A stretch of 64,000 nt of DNA from Physcomitrium patens (lineage: Eukaryota > Streptophyta > Bryopsida > Funariales > Funariaceae), in contig NC_037264.1 of the NCBI RefSeq assembly GCF_000002425.4, positions 6,836,475-6,900,474 on the forward strand, given 5' to 3'. The notes under the pieces were generated by a model. It made no database searches. It was not told the DNA's origin and saw only the letters and a list, made by a program, of their open reading frames with translations. Position 1 is the first letter of the stretch. Each line of letters starts with the position of its first letter. The position numbers and the translations under genes are program-made. Below, one piece after another: positions 24,601-37,100 of the stretch.

Positions 24601-25430
24601 GTGAAAAACGTCAGCAGGAAGAAGAAGAAGAAGAAGCACGAAGATGGAGGAGCAGGAGCCATGCCTGGCCTGGGCTGGCCTGGCCGTGCCTATCACGCCC
24701 TGCTGCTGCTGGCTGATGCTCGCTGCCCTTTCCCCCGCTCTCAGCTCACATGATCCTTGGCACCCAGTTTCCACATATCATGCATCCCCCACTACCCCTG
24801 GCTGCAGCATGCACTCACACACTCTCTCACACAAACACAGAGAGTGAGAGACTATGAGGGTGGTGCAGGATGGTGTGAACAAAGCCTGACAATGTGACGC
24901 TGATTCATGGACAATGTACTTGTTTACATATACAACAGGAAAACCCTTTAGACCGGAATAGCATACTGCGTGGCTAGAAATCACAGATCCTGTACTTTTT
25001 TTTTTTATCAGACAAAGGATATATATATATATATATATATATAGATACGTCTGTGTGTATGGCTAAAGTACTTTATGGATCAGATACGTGATCTATATGT
25101 GGGTTATAATAAGGCTGGAGACTTTCAATTCTAGATTATGAGCTGTGTCTCAGGAGAAATATAGATAAAAGAAGATTATAGGAAAGGTTTTTCGTTTCTG
25201 AACTTATCCAGGGTTGGATTGGAAGGTGAATTAGTTGAAGGCTGGCCAGCTTGCAACTGGTAGAGAAAAATGGGCAACAATGAAGCTGAAAAGTGAGCTA
25301 TTCTAATTGCAGAGAAGTGCAAGTTTAATGGAGTGGAGGACTGACGAGACAGAGGCGACTGCGGCGGCGGCTGCATGGCTTGCCTTGCCTTGCTTGCCAG
25401 AGCTGGCCACATTTTTCACGTCTTGAGTGT
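24601..25430. other. GC-richer intergenic region with (GAA)n and (TA)n
   Basis: GC rises from about 24600. There is a GAA repeat at 24618-24636 and a TA repeat at about 25019-25042. Small frames occur on both strands (67 codons on plus at 24644, 78 codons on minus ending at 25176), but none has a recognisable motif, so I do not call a gene. It may be the upstream region of the unit with a TATA box at 25458. Confidence 0.5.
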
Positions 25431-25457
25431 TTTGTCGTTTTTTTCGTTTTGCTTTTG

Positions 25458-25465
25458 TATAAATA
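25458..25465 (+). promoter_or_regulatory. Strong TATA box
   Basis: TATAAATA in GC-mixed sequence, followed about 30 bases later by pyrimidine-rich sequence typical of a plant transcription start. What is transcribed is unclear. Confidence 0.55.
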
Positions 25466-25489
25466 CTTAGTGTGAGATGTGGATGCCAT

Positions 25490-26147
25490 TTTCATTTATC
25501 GCTGTTGCTCCCCCCTTGACTAGCTTCTGAGACTTGAAGTTCGGATTCCAGGTCAGCCTTCGATTACCATCTCAATGATTCCCCAAATGCTGTTGTTGAT
25601 TCTTCCACAGCGTGTTGAATGATTCTTCCCCCCTCTGTTTTTGTGCGGTTGTGTCTAGATCTTGGTGCTGAAGATGGCGCTGCGTTTTTCATTTTTTTAA
25701 TTGTGTCCGTCTGTCGGTCTGTTTGTTCACTTTTTCACCATCTTGTAGTGTAGTTTATCTGTAGTATTTTCGACAATGATGCAGCTCGTTAGTAGTTTCA
25801 AAGGTTGTCATCACGTCAGTCCTCTCTGTACCGTAATCTACGAAGTGACCTTTACTTATTGGTTTCCAATTCGAAGGGAGGGAGTTACGTGAAGTCTAAT
25901 GTAGACACTTACGCTGGATTTCATTCTGCTATTGTCTAAAAGTTGAGGTTCCTCTACATCAAATCAGATATAACTCCCGCTTGATATATTCTAGTGGTAT
26001 TGTTCCTAATTGCGTCCATTACACTTCGTAGTGAACAGAATCGCATGCTCAGTGTCTGTTGCAGGATTATGTCAAGACTACAGTTTCAAGAGTATGTTGG
26101 GGTCGCAAGGCGTTGTGAGACTGGCTGATTTTCACTTATCACAAAGC

Positions 26148-26182
<35 letters not shown>

Positions 26183-26700
26183 CCGAAGTTCTCCACAGAC
26201 GGTGTCATTTGCAGTCATGAAGTAAATTCAAGTTCATGACTTCATTATAGCGTTCATTATAGCTGTGGGAGGTCAAACCCCACTTTGCATCGATCCAAAA
26301 ATAGTAGCTGCAACAGTAGAAGACACTCGACTACGAAGCACAAGGATGCAATGGAATTTGAAGTGGAAAGTTCGGGACTACGCAAGTCAATCACAATGGC
26401 TCCTTCAAGTGATCGGATAGGGAAGAATGGTTGATAGAGCTACTGACGCTAACCTTCCTGAGCTAAGGAAACGGCAGGGGTCTGGAAAGGGGACTGACCA
26501 AGGTACGATGAATACTTCAGCGAGGAGCTCATCTGTGCTCGACCACGTACCCTTGAGACAAGATCCGCTTGCTAATGCACAAGGGCGGCGCACCGCTGTG
26601 ATTGCCTTTGTTAAGTGGTCTATCACTCTTGAGCTATTCGAACCTTGTTCTTCGTGAGGCTATATGGACCTCACAAAGCGTATTCGGCGGGTAGAGAAAA
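25490..26700 (+). other. Possible transcription unit without a recognised protein
   Basis: Downstream of the TATA box the first ATGs open only short frames (for example a seven-codon frame near 25674). Possible splice acceptors occur (TTGCAG at about 26070). An A30 tract follows at 26151-26180. A 76-codon frame at 26427-26657 has no recognisable motif. It could be a noncoding RNA, the 5' part of a decayed gene, or chance. Confidence 0.25.
26151..26180. repeat. Poly-A tract (A30)
   Basis: Thirty A in otherwise mixed sequence, preceded by ACAAAGCTAT. It may be a retroposition tail or simple slippage; no target duplication was established. Confidence 0.9.
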
Positions 26701-27407
26701 ATTCTTTCTCATTCTTGTTGGGCACCAAGGCAGCTGTACATGCGATAGTGAACTTAGGATTTGAGAAGTAACATGGTTGATGATCATGTGCAACTGTGAC
26801 CTCTATTCAAAAAGTATACACATCCTTCAAATCCAGCGTGTTGAACTTTGTTACTGCTATTTGAACTTCTGTGTTAAAACTGTCGGTACTGAAAACTGGA
26901 AAACACTCGCATAAATTCTATACAATCTGCAAAAAACATGCATTCTGTTGTAATTTTATATTGCTGTCGATTTTATGACCTCTTTACAAAATCTAACTGA
27001 AATAACTGTTATACATAATAATACATCAAACTCAGCAAGTTTTCAATGTGTTCCCTGCCTTGTCTCGAAACAGTCCCGGTGCCTACGCCATCTGTACTGA
27101 TAACATCCATTCGGGCCTGCACCTCAAACTAGCACCTTGTCTTGAGGGGTTACTCAATACCTGAGAACTAACCCTGTCTACGACGATTGGAACAGGAACA
27201 GAAGGGCAGAGCCACTATCTATCATCAGAGAGAGCTGACGCTTGAAACTTGGACCGATCGACTTGCATATCGGATGTCGAGTACTGAGAGTGTGAACATC
27301 ACATTGTCATCCTCAACATGCACTATGAGTGCAATCCAATTCGTTCACTGCAAAAAGATAACAAGAATCATTAGGACGAGAGAGAAATTGGGTCCAAGTG
27401 TTAATAC

Positions 27408-28213
27408 CTGTTTGTCCTCAGCTTTACAAGCGCTCTGTTTCGCCATGGCAACGGCTGTAGTAAAGCCACCAAGAGCACCAACCAAGCCGCACTCTAAGGC
27501 AGCTTTACCAGTCCATGCGCAACTTCCTCCATTTTCTCAATATGATATATAACATGAAGGCAAGGACAACTACGTTAAAAGTTCACGAGAGTTAAACTGT
27601 CTCAAAATCGCGGGTATGATTCTTGAACCTAGAAAGAAGAGAGCTAGCAACTACGAGCTTATCGCTATTTCCCTTGGCTTAGCAGTATTATTTCGGAAAG
27701 ACATGGGTAAATACACTGATGATCCTCTGAAAAGATCCTCTTCTTCAGGCCTACAAATTGTTCAGTATGAAACACCGAGATGAGTAAGATAACACACGAA
27801 CACCTTCGCAATGTACGAGATAAGTAAAAGCTTACGTTAACAACATACTTGAAAGGACGTTGATCCGCATCAAGCTCAGTAAACATTCCATTTGAGATAA
27901 TTTCCTTCGCGAAACCCACTCGCTCATATAAATTTGCAAAATAGAATTTAGGTGCCACAAAAACGACAAGAACTGCATATTATGCCTGATGATAGATCAT
28001 TGTGACATGCTCAAAAAAGAAAGAAGAAACAGCATTGTGATAATCAAGACTAGTCGGACTACTGTCACAAAACCAACATCTCAAAATGTACATCAGAAAA
28101 TATGCACAAAGAAAGTTCGACATATTCTCACACAACTGTCACAACCCCGATCGAACCAGTCAGAGTAAATGCCTCAAGCTAAACAACTCTTGCTGTCATT
28201 GCTTCTAATACAC

Positions 28214-28252
<39 letters not shown>

Positions 28253-31200
28253 GTAGTTAGCCGCATACCTTGCATAAATTGGATGCTCTCAATAAAGAAT
28301 CACTGGTTATGCCATCACGAGAATATCCAGGTACTTCACCACCTACATTACATAATACACTTCCTTCCACTCCTCAGACAGCAATTGGATTGCCTCCTTC
28401 GGACAGGCCGAGTGTCCACATTTATACCCTTGCTTGTTTACTTAATATTATGGAGGGAAGACTTGATAATAAAGGCAAAATATTTGGCCCCATGATTTTA
28501 CATGTATATTGTACAATAAACAACCAATGAAAGCACGAACTAATCCTTAGATCAGAAGAACAAGCTCACATGAAAAAGAACTCTTAATTGAAAGGAACGT
28601 CTGTATACCTGTACTGTACTGTCTGCAAAGGTTTATCCATTGCAGCATTGAACCACTCCTTAAGCACCTGCTCAATATGTTACCCACAAGAGCCAGTGGT
28701 TAAGAATACGACCTTCTACATTTCCTCTCCAAGCCCTACTGATGGATAGGAGATTTCATATAATCATGTCGTTTACAAAGAAAAATAGTATAGTTTGTGC
28801 CATTGCACATGTACTTTTAACCACGTCGGTCCTTGAATGAAAGTATCGATGTGCCCTTAATCCTTCTTAGAAGACCTCGAAGATACCAAAAACACCTCTA
28901 AATATAAATGCAATTAGGATATTTGACAACGATGACAACAAGAATCAGAATACTGGAAAATAAAATCAAACGTTGACATAAAATGCTTCTTTCAAACAGG
29001 ATGAGGTGAAAGTTTCGTAGTACAAATAACTACATAATTATCGGCAACACAGACAATAATCCTAAATGTTGATCACATATCAGACCAATATCTCAAACTT
29101 AGAAATTACTATCATCTTCTAGAAGAAAGTTAATCAGACTCACTCAATGTAGAAGATAAGCGAGTACGAAAAAATCCATTGAAAGATGCTGCACACCGGA
29201 CTGCTTGTAATATTCCACGTGCCGTCTAATTTCATCAAGCTTCCTCCGGCCAGGTCCTAGGCCTCAACGAACGAAAAGAGGCCAGCTACTCAAGGATCCT
29301 GTGCTGCTTTGATCAAATTTTCACATATCTGTGGCAGCAATGGACCTTGCAAGAACGGACCTTAGTATTGCTCAGAAATCTGAATCAAAGCACATTTACA
29401 TAATCAGCACACAAAAAAATTGAAAGCAAGATTTACGGGTCATGAAATAGAAAAAACTAAACTTCAAACTAATTGATGCTAAAATTTTATCAAGGCAATA
29501 ATCTTAGCAACAAGCAGTGCACTTTACAGTAACCGAATCAGATACTGACTCGCACTACAGAGCATCGCAACGCATGACAAATCACTCTACACATGAACTA
29601 AGATCATACGTGCCGAATATCCACCATAGGGGTGAATTACAGAAACGAGATTTTTAAGTGCATAGTTAAAGGTCTCTTTAAAAACCTAGAGCAGCAGCAT
29701 CAAACTAATAAATATGTAGCATTTTAACTCACCTCGCCAGAAAGCTCGATGTTCAGCACACTCCCTTCTTTCACAAGCTACAGTGGCAATGCAAAAAGAA
29801 TTCGCAACTTGACAAAAGAAAACATTCCCAACGACTTTCTTTTAAACGAGATTACCAGAAGGATAATCTTGTGTCCTACTTAAACCTTTATCTATTACAA
29901 TAGCTTTGCAATATAGTTTAATTTTCGTATTGTCCCATGTTTTTCCTTCCAAACCCTCATCCACAGCACCATCTACATTCTCAGATTACTTTTATCCTGT
30001 CTCGTTCACTTCCAAACCTATATCGGTAGTAGCATCTGCTTCCACATCACTTGGATCAGATGATATCTCACTAGACTCACTTGTACCCGTGGTATCAGTT
30101 AAGTTGCTATCCGTACAACTTAATTTCGGTATAATTTGCTTCACCTCAAACTCACTGAAGCACATGAGGTATTAATAAACAAGTTTCTGCAGCGTTTACA
30201 AAGGAAAGTTAAACACAGCTTACAGTTCTACTGTAAATCCCGTCATAAATTTTACAGATGCAAAACATGTTAACTCCAAAGGTGAGTTGCCATAATAGTC
30301 GCCATATCTACGAACAACCAGTGCTTTGTAATGTCGGTCAACAGGAGTCAAACGATTTTGGCATTTGAGCAGTGCAAGGATTTCAATCCACAAAAAAGTG
30401 CAAAAAAGCTCATGTCACAAGGAAATTCAAGAAATGAACACATTAAGGTTGGATTAAACTGACGATTAAAGGGAACTCTTCAAGCCTTACGTGCAGATGT
30501 TGACACCAGCATACAAAATCCTAGTTCCAAACATTGCACAGAACACTGACAAATGACCACTGCGTAACTTCTGCATAGCTCACAAGATACTTGAGTTGGA
30601 TGTAAGGCATAAACCTAGTATGAAAGAACTTTTCTATATAAAACTGCTCAGATTCTGGACTGCGTTGCTGAGACGAAGCATAGGAAAGTTATATTGATCG
30701 CTTCTTACTCCACTTTACCCATGTATTCCATAAGGACTTCACGCCATCAAATATAGAAGAACGACGATTGAATCACCAAGACAAAATTCAAGCACGGACA
30801 TACACATCGGCCAATAATCCGTAACGACTTTACATTGTCCTGCGCAACTCCTCCCGAATCCGCACAATTCGAAGAGCCTCCGAAAAATCAAGCTCCACCA
30901 TCACAACCTTCACCAGCTGCTCGCTCAGGACCTATTGGCAGAGCCGCCGTCCCATGACCTCTTTCCATCGGCGAGGCGAGCTTATACATCTGCGCTTTGC
31001 CGAGAGTGCACTGTTGCTATGATATTGATTGCAAAGCTCAACGCAGTGTCCATCCTTCCTGAGCAAAACCGCATCTCGATCCTCCGAGAACTGTCAATAG
31101 CTCATTCCCAAAATAAGCAGGACTCACTCATCAGATCCTTTTCCATGAGATTCGGTCCATGCATAAGCAACAGCTTCGGAGGAAATCCCGTCTTGTTTCA

Positions 31201-31441
31201 ATGTCGGTAAGTAAAGCTCGATGCTAATCCAGACCACCAGCAATCGTGAGAATGGAAACGAATCCACTCCTATTTTGGTGTTGCCATTACTGCCACTTTG
31301 TCCGTTTTTGGAAAGCTCAGGCTTCAGCTGCTTAACGTCCTTATTTGGATGAATGAATAATGGCCCAGCAGATACTTTATCATCGACGATGTGACTGGTT
31401 TTCTTCATCGTGCATGGACCTTCACGAGAGAATAGCATCAA
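27408..31441 (-). pseudogene. Decaying or unresolved multi-exon gene, not identified
   Basis: Several minus-strand segments read like exons: 31441 down to about 30860 in one frame (with TGA, TGA and TAG inside); about 30130-29850 (two TAA); 29780-29745 (ending GELSGE-like before GTGAGT); about 29260-29150; 28670-28620 (LKEWFNAAMDKPLQTVQ); 28440-28270 (GYSRDGITSDSLLRASNLCK, one TGA upstream); 27985-27842 (hydrophobic start, then KFYFANLYERVGFAKEI); and 27535-27408 (small-residue-rich, membrane-like). Several end at good GT donors. Phases do not join cleanly and in-frame stops recur, so a pseudogene is the simplest reading. I do not recognise the family; the hydrophobic segments suggest a membrane protein. 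A misassembled exon model of a live gene is the alternative. Confidence 0.4.
28216..28246. repeat. (GA)n microsatellite
   Basis: About 15 GA units inside the putative gene relic, probably in an intron. Confidence 0.9.
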
Positions 31442-32440
31442 TAACGTTGTTGTTTTTCATTTATCAATCATAAAATTTCTAAGCAAACAAGAAACAAATC
31501 ATCCATTTTTTTATTGGTTGGTTCAGATAATGCTTGAGAGTGTGTATTAAAGAAAACGCACACCAATAATAACGCAGAATTGTATGATGTATATAACGAT
31601 GATTTAATGTTATAATTTCTTTTTTAAAAAATGCTCATTATATATTATTATTTTTATTTCATTGTGTATAATTAATATTATTCATTTGGCTACTTATTAT
31701 TGAGTTAAGATTTCAAACTCGTCTTGAAGCACATTCATTTTTATTTTTTAGTAGAACAATTAATACTTTGCTTACGTAAAAAATAAAAAATAAAAAAATA
31801 AAAAAAATCAATTTTTACTGTAAACATGAAAGAATTGAAATATGCCATAAATATGAACCATGAGATTAATGTAATTGTATTGAACACATCTTTTGTACTA
31901 CATTTTACAATTATGTGCATTATTATTATTATTATTATTACTATTATTATTATTATTATTTTCTCCTTATTTTTGTGTTGTTAATCAAATATATTTTATA
32001 TTTATATGATTATTTGTCACATTATCACTGTTGTAATGTTTCATTATATTTACATACTATTACTCATATTAAATACTTGCTTAGACATGATGCCTTCAAA
32101 TCGAGGCAAGAGCTTCCAATGACAGCATTATATAAGTATTCTATTTCAAAATATGAGATGAATTCTTATTTAATATAAAGTTGCATATGTGTGTCCATGT
32201 GCATGATAAAATTAATATAATTGATTATTTGAAAAAAATTAGTTTTAAATGTTATAAACATTAAAATAAATTTACAATATATTCTCAATTGAAATATTAA
32301 AATTGAAGATAATATTCTTTTCAATTTAAATTATTGTATTTCTTCATGTATATATGTTTGTATGTGTACGTATACGTATACATACATAGATAGGTACATA
32401 GACATATATATTTATTAACAAAGTCGTCTATAAATAATTT
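31442..32440. other. AT-rich intergenic DNA with (ATT)n
   Basis: No gene seen. An ATT repeat with one CT interruption covers about 31915-31962. It ends where GC jumps at the SMC1 promoter. Confidence 0.7.
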
Positions 32441-33069
32441 AATTAGAATAATTGCGCGGGAAAGGGAACGCGGGAGGAGGGAGACACATCAACCCGCAAC
32501 AACGTACCCGGCCCGTTGCAGGACACAGCCAAAGGAGGGAAAGGTAGCCATGCACCAATCAGGCTTGCAGAAGAGCGCGGGCCCGCCAGAGAAAACGGCG
32601 GGAGCGAGGGCGGGGGGGTGGAGGGGGGGGATCACAATGAAGTGGGGAGGGATACTTATTTATGAGTACGGCCCCCCCTGTGAGGAGCCACGTCAGCATG
32701 AGATAGCTACTCGCGTGGAACTTGCCAGAAGCGGCGCTGTCGAGCCTTCCCTTTCCATCGCGCGCCCACGGCCCCAGTCTCCCGCGCAGCGACGACGAGG
32801 AAGGAGGAGGTAGGAGGATCTCCGTCTGGCTGCTCCGCCCATGGGACAGGGCACGTGATGCGTCCTTGTGCTTCATATCGCCAGAGGAGTGTCGGAGCGT
32901 GATGCTGCTGGAGCAATGCTGTGCGCAGATTGCTAACGACGCTGCCTTGTTTTGACTCTGCCCTCACCGTACAGTTTTTCGCCGTGGAAATCTATTTTTT
33001 CTGGCTCGTTCTATAGTTTTGTTTCGGGGTGAGGAAAGGTTGAGGTCGAAGGTGGTTAAGTGATGCGAG
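32440..33069 (+). promoter_or_regulatory. SMC1 promoter and first leader exon
   Basis: A GC-rich island with G-runs and repeated CGCGGG/CCCGC words. It shows no strong TATA box apart from an ATTTATGAG-like word near 32660, and ends in a good splice donor (GCGAG/GTAATG, 33070). Frames in both directions across 32550-32970 are byproducts of high GC. Confidence 0.5.
32454..32463. promoter_or_regulatory. E2F-type site upstream of SMC1
   Basis: GCGCGGGAAA matches the E2F consensus (TTTSSCGC on the other strand). It sits at the boundary where AT-rich DNA becomes GC-rich, about 1.7 kb upstream of the SMC1 start codon but in the likely promoter, because the leader is long and spliced. Cohesin genes are commonly induced at S phase, which fits. 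Confidence 0.5.
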
Positions 33070-34044
33070 GTAATGTGCGCTCTGCTGCCTAGTATTCAGT
33101 TTTGCTTGTCTGGTGCGTTTTTCTTTCGTATTATAGTCGTACCTGGTGCTCCCATTGATGCTGTCTGATGAATGGAATCATGACGGACTAGTTTGAGTTT
33201 CCTTCGGACGAACGGTCTTGTTGACCGAGGGCCGTGGTTTGGTACGAGTGGTGCGATTGCTAGGTTCTCGTTGCGTGAAGGTTTAGGGATTATTTTATGT
33301 CTTTCTCAACCGTGGGTGTGATTCTCCTTCACGAGTTTGCGACTTTCAGCGGAAGTAACATTATTTTCCCGCCCGACTGGGGTTCTGAGGCTGTACATTG
33401 CGTCTCTGATTTTTCTGTGGTATTAGCGGGAAGGTTCCTGCTGCATTTTTGGTTTTATGTTCGCTCCGTCACGAACTTCCATGTCCATTTCAGCTTCTTT
33501 GAGGTTTGGTAGAATTTGGTAGCTTTGCGGCGGGGACTGAGTTGTGGGTTTATAATAAGCGTTCGTTTGTAGTGTGTGTGAAAGTTTAACTTATGCCATA
33601 ACCTTCAATGGCCACTGATAGCTTGGTTTTTTTATTTTTTTATTTATTTTTTTTCATGTAAGAATTCCTTCCTCCATGATGGACGGAAGCAGATAATTGT
33701 GATATCTTCCTTTATAACGTAGTCTTGGTTTTGAAGGACAACTAGGGCTGCGTATGCTTTTCCCTGTCACAATCATGACATTAATTTCTTTTTTTTTAAA
33801 TTTTTTTTCGGAGTTTCCGGGGGTAGGGTTTGGTAAGCCTACATGTCATGAAAGTAATTTTTTCACTCATCGTATTATTAATCGCATATTTTCCTTGTCT
33901 CCGGTGCACTCAAACCTTGGCATCATAATGTCAGCATGCTTCACTTTTAGCGGCGATGATTTTGTTAGAAAATTCATTTCTCCTGTTGATTGAGGGTTTT
34001 AGTCTATCATGCTCATTGTCAGTATTGTTTGTTTTCACTTCTAG
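33070..34044 (+). other. Probable 5'-leader intron of SMC1
   Basis: Bounded by GAG/GTAATG and a T-rich acceptor TTTTCACTTCTAG (34044). The coding sequence starts 137 bases after the acceptor. Long leader introns are common in plant housekeeping genes. The exact donor is not certain. Confidence 0.45.
33364..33373. promoter_or_regulatory. Second E2F-type site, in the leader intron
   Basis: TTTTCCCGCC matches the E2F consensus in the opposite orientation to the site at 32454. Confidence 0.4.
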
Positions 34045-34181
34045 GAACTCGGAGGCGCATTGGTAGCCGATGATTACTGACAATCCTTCATTGAGAACAC
34101 AATCGCCACCAAGAGACAAGCAAGACACACACTAAGGACCTCTACATTAGTGCACTCTAGTCGCAAGCGTAGGCTTACACG

Positions 34182-37100
34182 ATGCCCGCTCCGGTAAATC
34201 CAGGTAGGATTGAAAGGCTTGAAATAGAAAATTTCAAGTCTTATAAGGGTCATCAAATCGTCGGCCCATTCAAGAATTTTACAGCCATTATCGGGCCAAA
34301 TGGAGCTGGAAAGTCCAACCTCATGGATGCCATTAGTTTTGTCCTTGGAGTTCGCTCCATGCAGCTACGAGGTGCGCAGCTTAAAGATTTGCTGTACGCA
34401 TATGACGATAAAGACAGGGAACAAAAGGGGAGGAAAGCTTTTGTGAAGCTAGTTTTTATTACAGGAAGTGGGGAGGAAATGGAATTTACAAGAACGATCA
34501 CGAGCAGTGGTTCCAGCGAATACCGCATCAATAACAAAACTGTTGCATGGGACGTCTACAACAGCACGATGAAGACTCTTGGAATCCTTGTGAAGGCCCG
34601 AAACTTTCTTGTTTTCCAGGTAACGTTTCTAACGCGTTGTTCATCATTTGTCTTTTTCATTGAGTGAACAATTTTCCAACTAAACATTTCTCTTTGAGAC
34701 GGATCGTTCAATAATCATTGCAGCGTTAACCGAGAGGATGTTTTATTATTTGTTTTGTTTTGTTTGTTCGTTCGTTTGTTTGTTTGTTTTTTTGTTTTGT
34801 TTTTTTTTTTTTTTTTTGGCTTCAGTGATATTTGTGCTGTAACTTGATTCGTTGCTGAATTGTTGTACAGGGAGATGTTGAATCTATCGCATCCAAGAAT
34901 CCTAAGGAGTTGACAGCGCTCTTTGAGCAGATTTCTGGCTCAGAAGAGTTGAAGAAGGACTATGAAGAGTTGGAGGTCCAAAAGGCACGTGCAGAAGAGA
35001 CAACAGTCTTTATGTATCAGAAAAGAAAGACTGTGGCTGCTGAGAGAAAGCAGAAGAAAGAACAAAAAGAGGAAGCTGAAAAGCACCTTCGACTCCAGGG
35101 GGAGCTGGTATGTTTTCACTCTCTGGTTAAACGATGTCTCTAGAAATGATCTATTTGCTGCTAGTTTCAAGGCGTGCGTTGCTACTATATGTGTGGTAGG
35201 GGTCAATATTGATGAAATCTCAATTTGCCATGTTATACAAATTTCCCTAGAGGCACGGTGGTATTTTGTCTCCTGATTGGTTTACCTGATTCCATTACAG
35301 AAAGAGCTGAAGACTGAGTACTGCCTGTGGCAACTGTTCAACATTGAGAAAGATGTGGCGAGCACCTTGGCACAGCTTCAAAGGGAGAGAGCAACTCTGC
35401 AGGAGCTCTATCATGAGCAAGAACAGCTTGAAGCAGAAATCAAAGCTAAGAAGATGGATCAGGCAGTGCTTATTAAGGAATCCCTTTTGCTCGACAAGAA
35501 AAGTTCTAAAAAGAAAATGGAATTAGATAAGAAGGTTAGTTGTTTCTGTTCTGCGTTCCAGCTGCTTATTTTAACTTCAATTGTACAATGTCTCGTTTCT
35601 CGTCAGTTCAGGTCTTATTTATGGAGATCTCTTGCAGTTGTATCTGACATTACTCATGCACTTTTATTTTCCTGTCTTTGTAGAGCCCAGAGCTACTCAA
35701 GTTAAAAGAAGAGATCACTCGGTTGTCACAAAAGATCAGGAATTGTGAAAAAGACTTGGAAAAGAAAAAAGAAGACAAGCGAAAGCAGGGGAGTCAAATT
35801 GAAAATCTGCAGCGTAGCCTACGGGATGTTACGCAGGCCATGAACGAGCTCATCGCACAACAAGACCGAGAAGGTGGAGAGCGTTTGCATCTTGCGGAGA
35901 GCCAAATGTTAGAGTACCACCGAATGTAAGTACACAAAGTTTATCACTAACGTCTGCTTTATGAGCTTGATAGAGAAGTTAGCTATGTTTGTTTCGAATG
36001 TTTCATAGTCGATTTAAAGGAAAGTCCAAGCAATGGATTACATCACCCTCATATATTTTCCTGTGCGTTCGTAGCAAGGAGGAAGCAGGCACAAGAACCG
36101 CGAAGCTGAGGCAAGAGAAGGAAGTCCAAGATCGGCACCTTCAAGCTGATGTAGAAGCTCTAAAAAATCTCGAGGAGAACCTCCGGCAACTAACAGAACG
36201 AGATCAGCAGCTTCAATCTCAGGTAAAGCTGTTTTGAAGCATGGTTGCTTGTATTTTATCATGCTTGTAATTGTTGTGCGTTTACAGTTTATTATTTAGG
36301 TTTTGAAATTCTAAGTGGTGTATTTCAGAACCTACGTCTTAAATTAGCAACCTGCTTTCCATGTGTCTATCAGAAGGTTGACGAGGTTCTTCAGCAAACT
36401 AGGGTTCTTTTATAAATTTGCTCAATAATGTGAGATTGCTATTTTGTCATTTCCAGGAGGAGCAAACGCTGTCTCGCTTGAGCAGGTGCAATGAGGCATT
36501 CACCAAACATGATGAGGAGCTTCGTGTGGCTCAGAAAGAACTTGCGGACATGCAGGACAGACATCGGAAGTCCAGGTACAGTAGACCAAACTTGACTCAA
36601 ATTTATTGAAATTTGGTCTACAAAAGTTAGAGCATGTATGTGTTTTCTCATGTCTGATGTTTGTTAGGTTTCATGTCTGTTAAATTTGTTCTCAATTTTC
36701 AGTCCGTGGGCTTAGATCTCGTGACTTGGAGCCTCTTCTTATTACCATGTTCTAAACGTATTATTTTATGTGGCTGGTTTGTAGGACTCGCTCTGAAAGC
36801 TTGAGAGCTAAATTGGATGAGATTGACAATCAACTTCGAGAGCTGAAGGCTGATAAGAGAGAGAATGAGAGAGACAAGAGGATTGCAGAGGCCGTTGCTA
36901 GTCTGAAGCGCTTGTTTCCTGGTGTACATGGGCGCATGACGGATCTTTGCAGGCCCACACAGAAAAAATACAATCTGGCTGTCACTGTGGCTATGGGCAG
37001 GTACATGGATGCGGTTGTAGTTGAGGATGACAGTACTGGAAAGGAGTGTATCAAGGTAATTTATCTTATTGATGCTGTTGTTTGATATTAGTTTTTTATT

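Noticed and set aside
26405-27552. Frames of 73-121 codons on both strands
   Set aside because: No recognisable motif; the longest plus-strand one overlaps the exon-like minus segment at 27408-27535 that looks more convincing.
32550-32967. Overlapping frames of 77-105 codons on both strands
   Set aside because: The GC-rich promoter lacks stops by composition; no motif, and they overlap each other in several frames.
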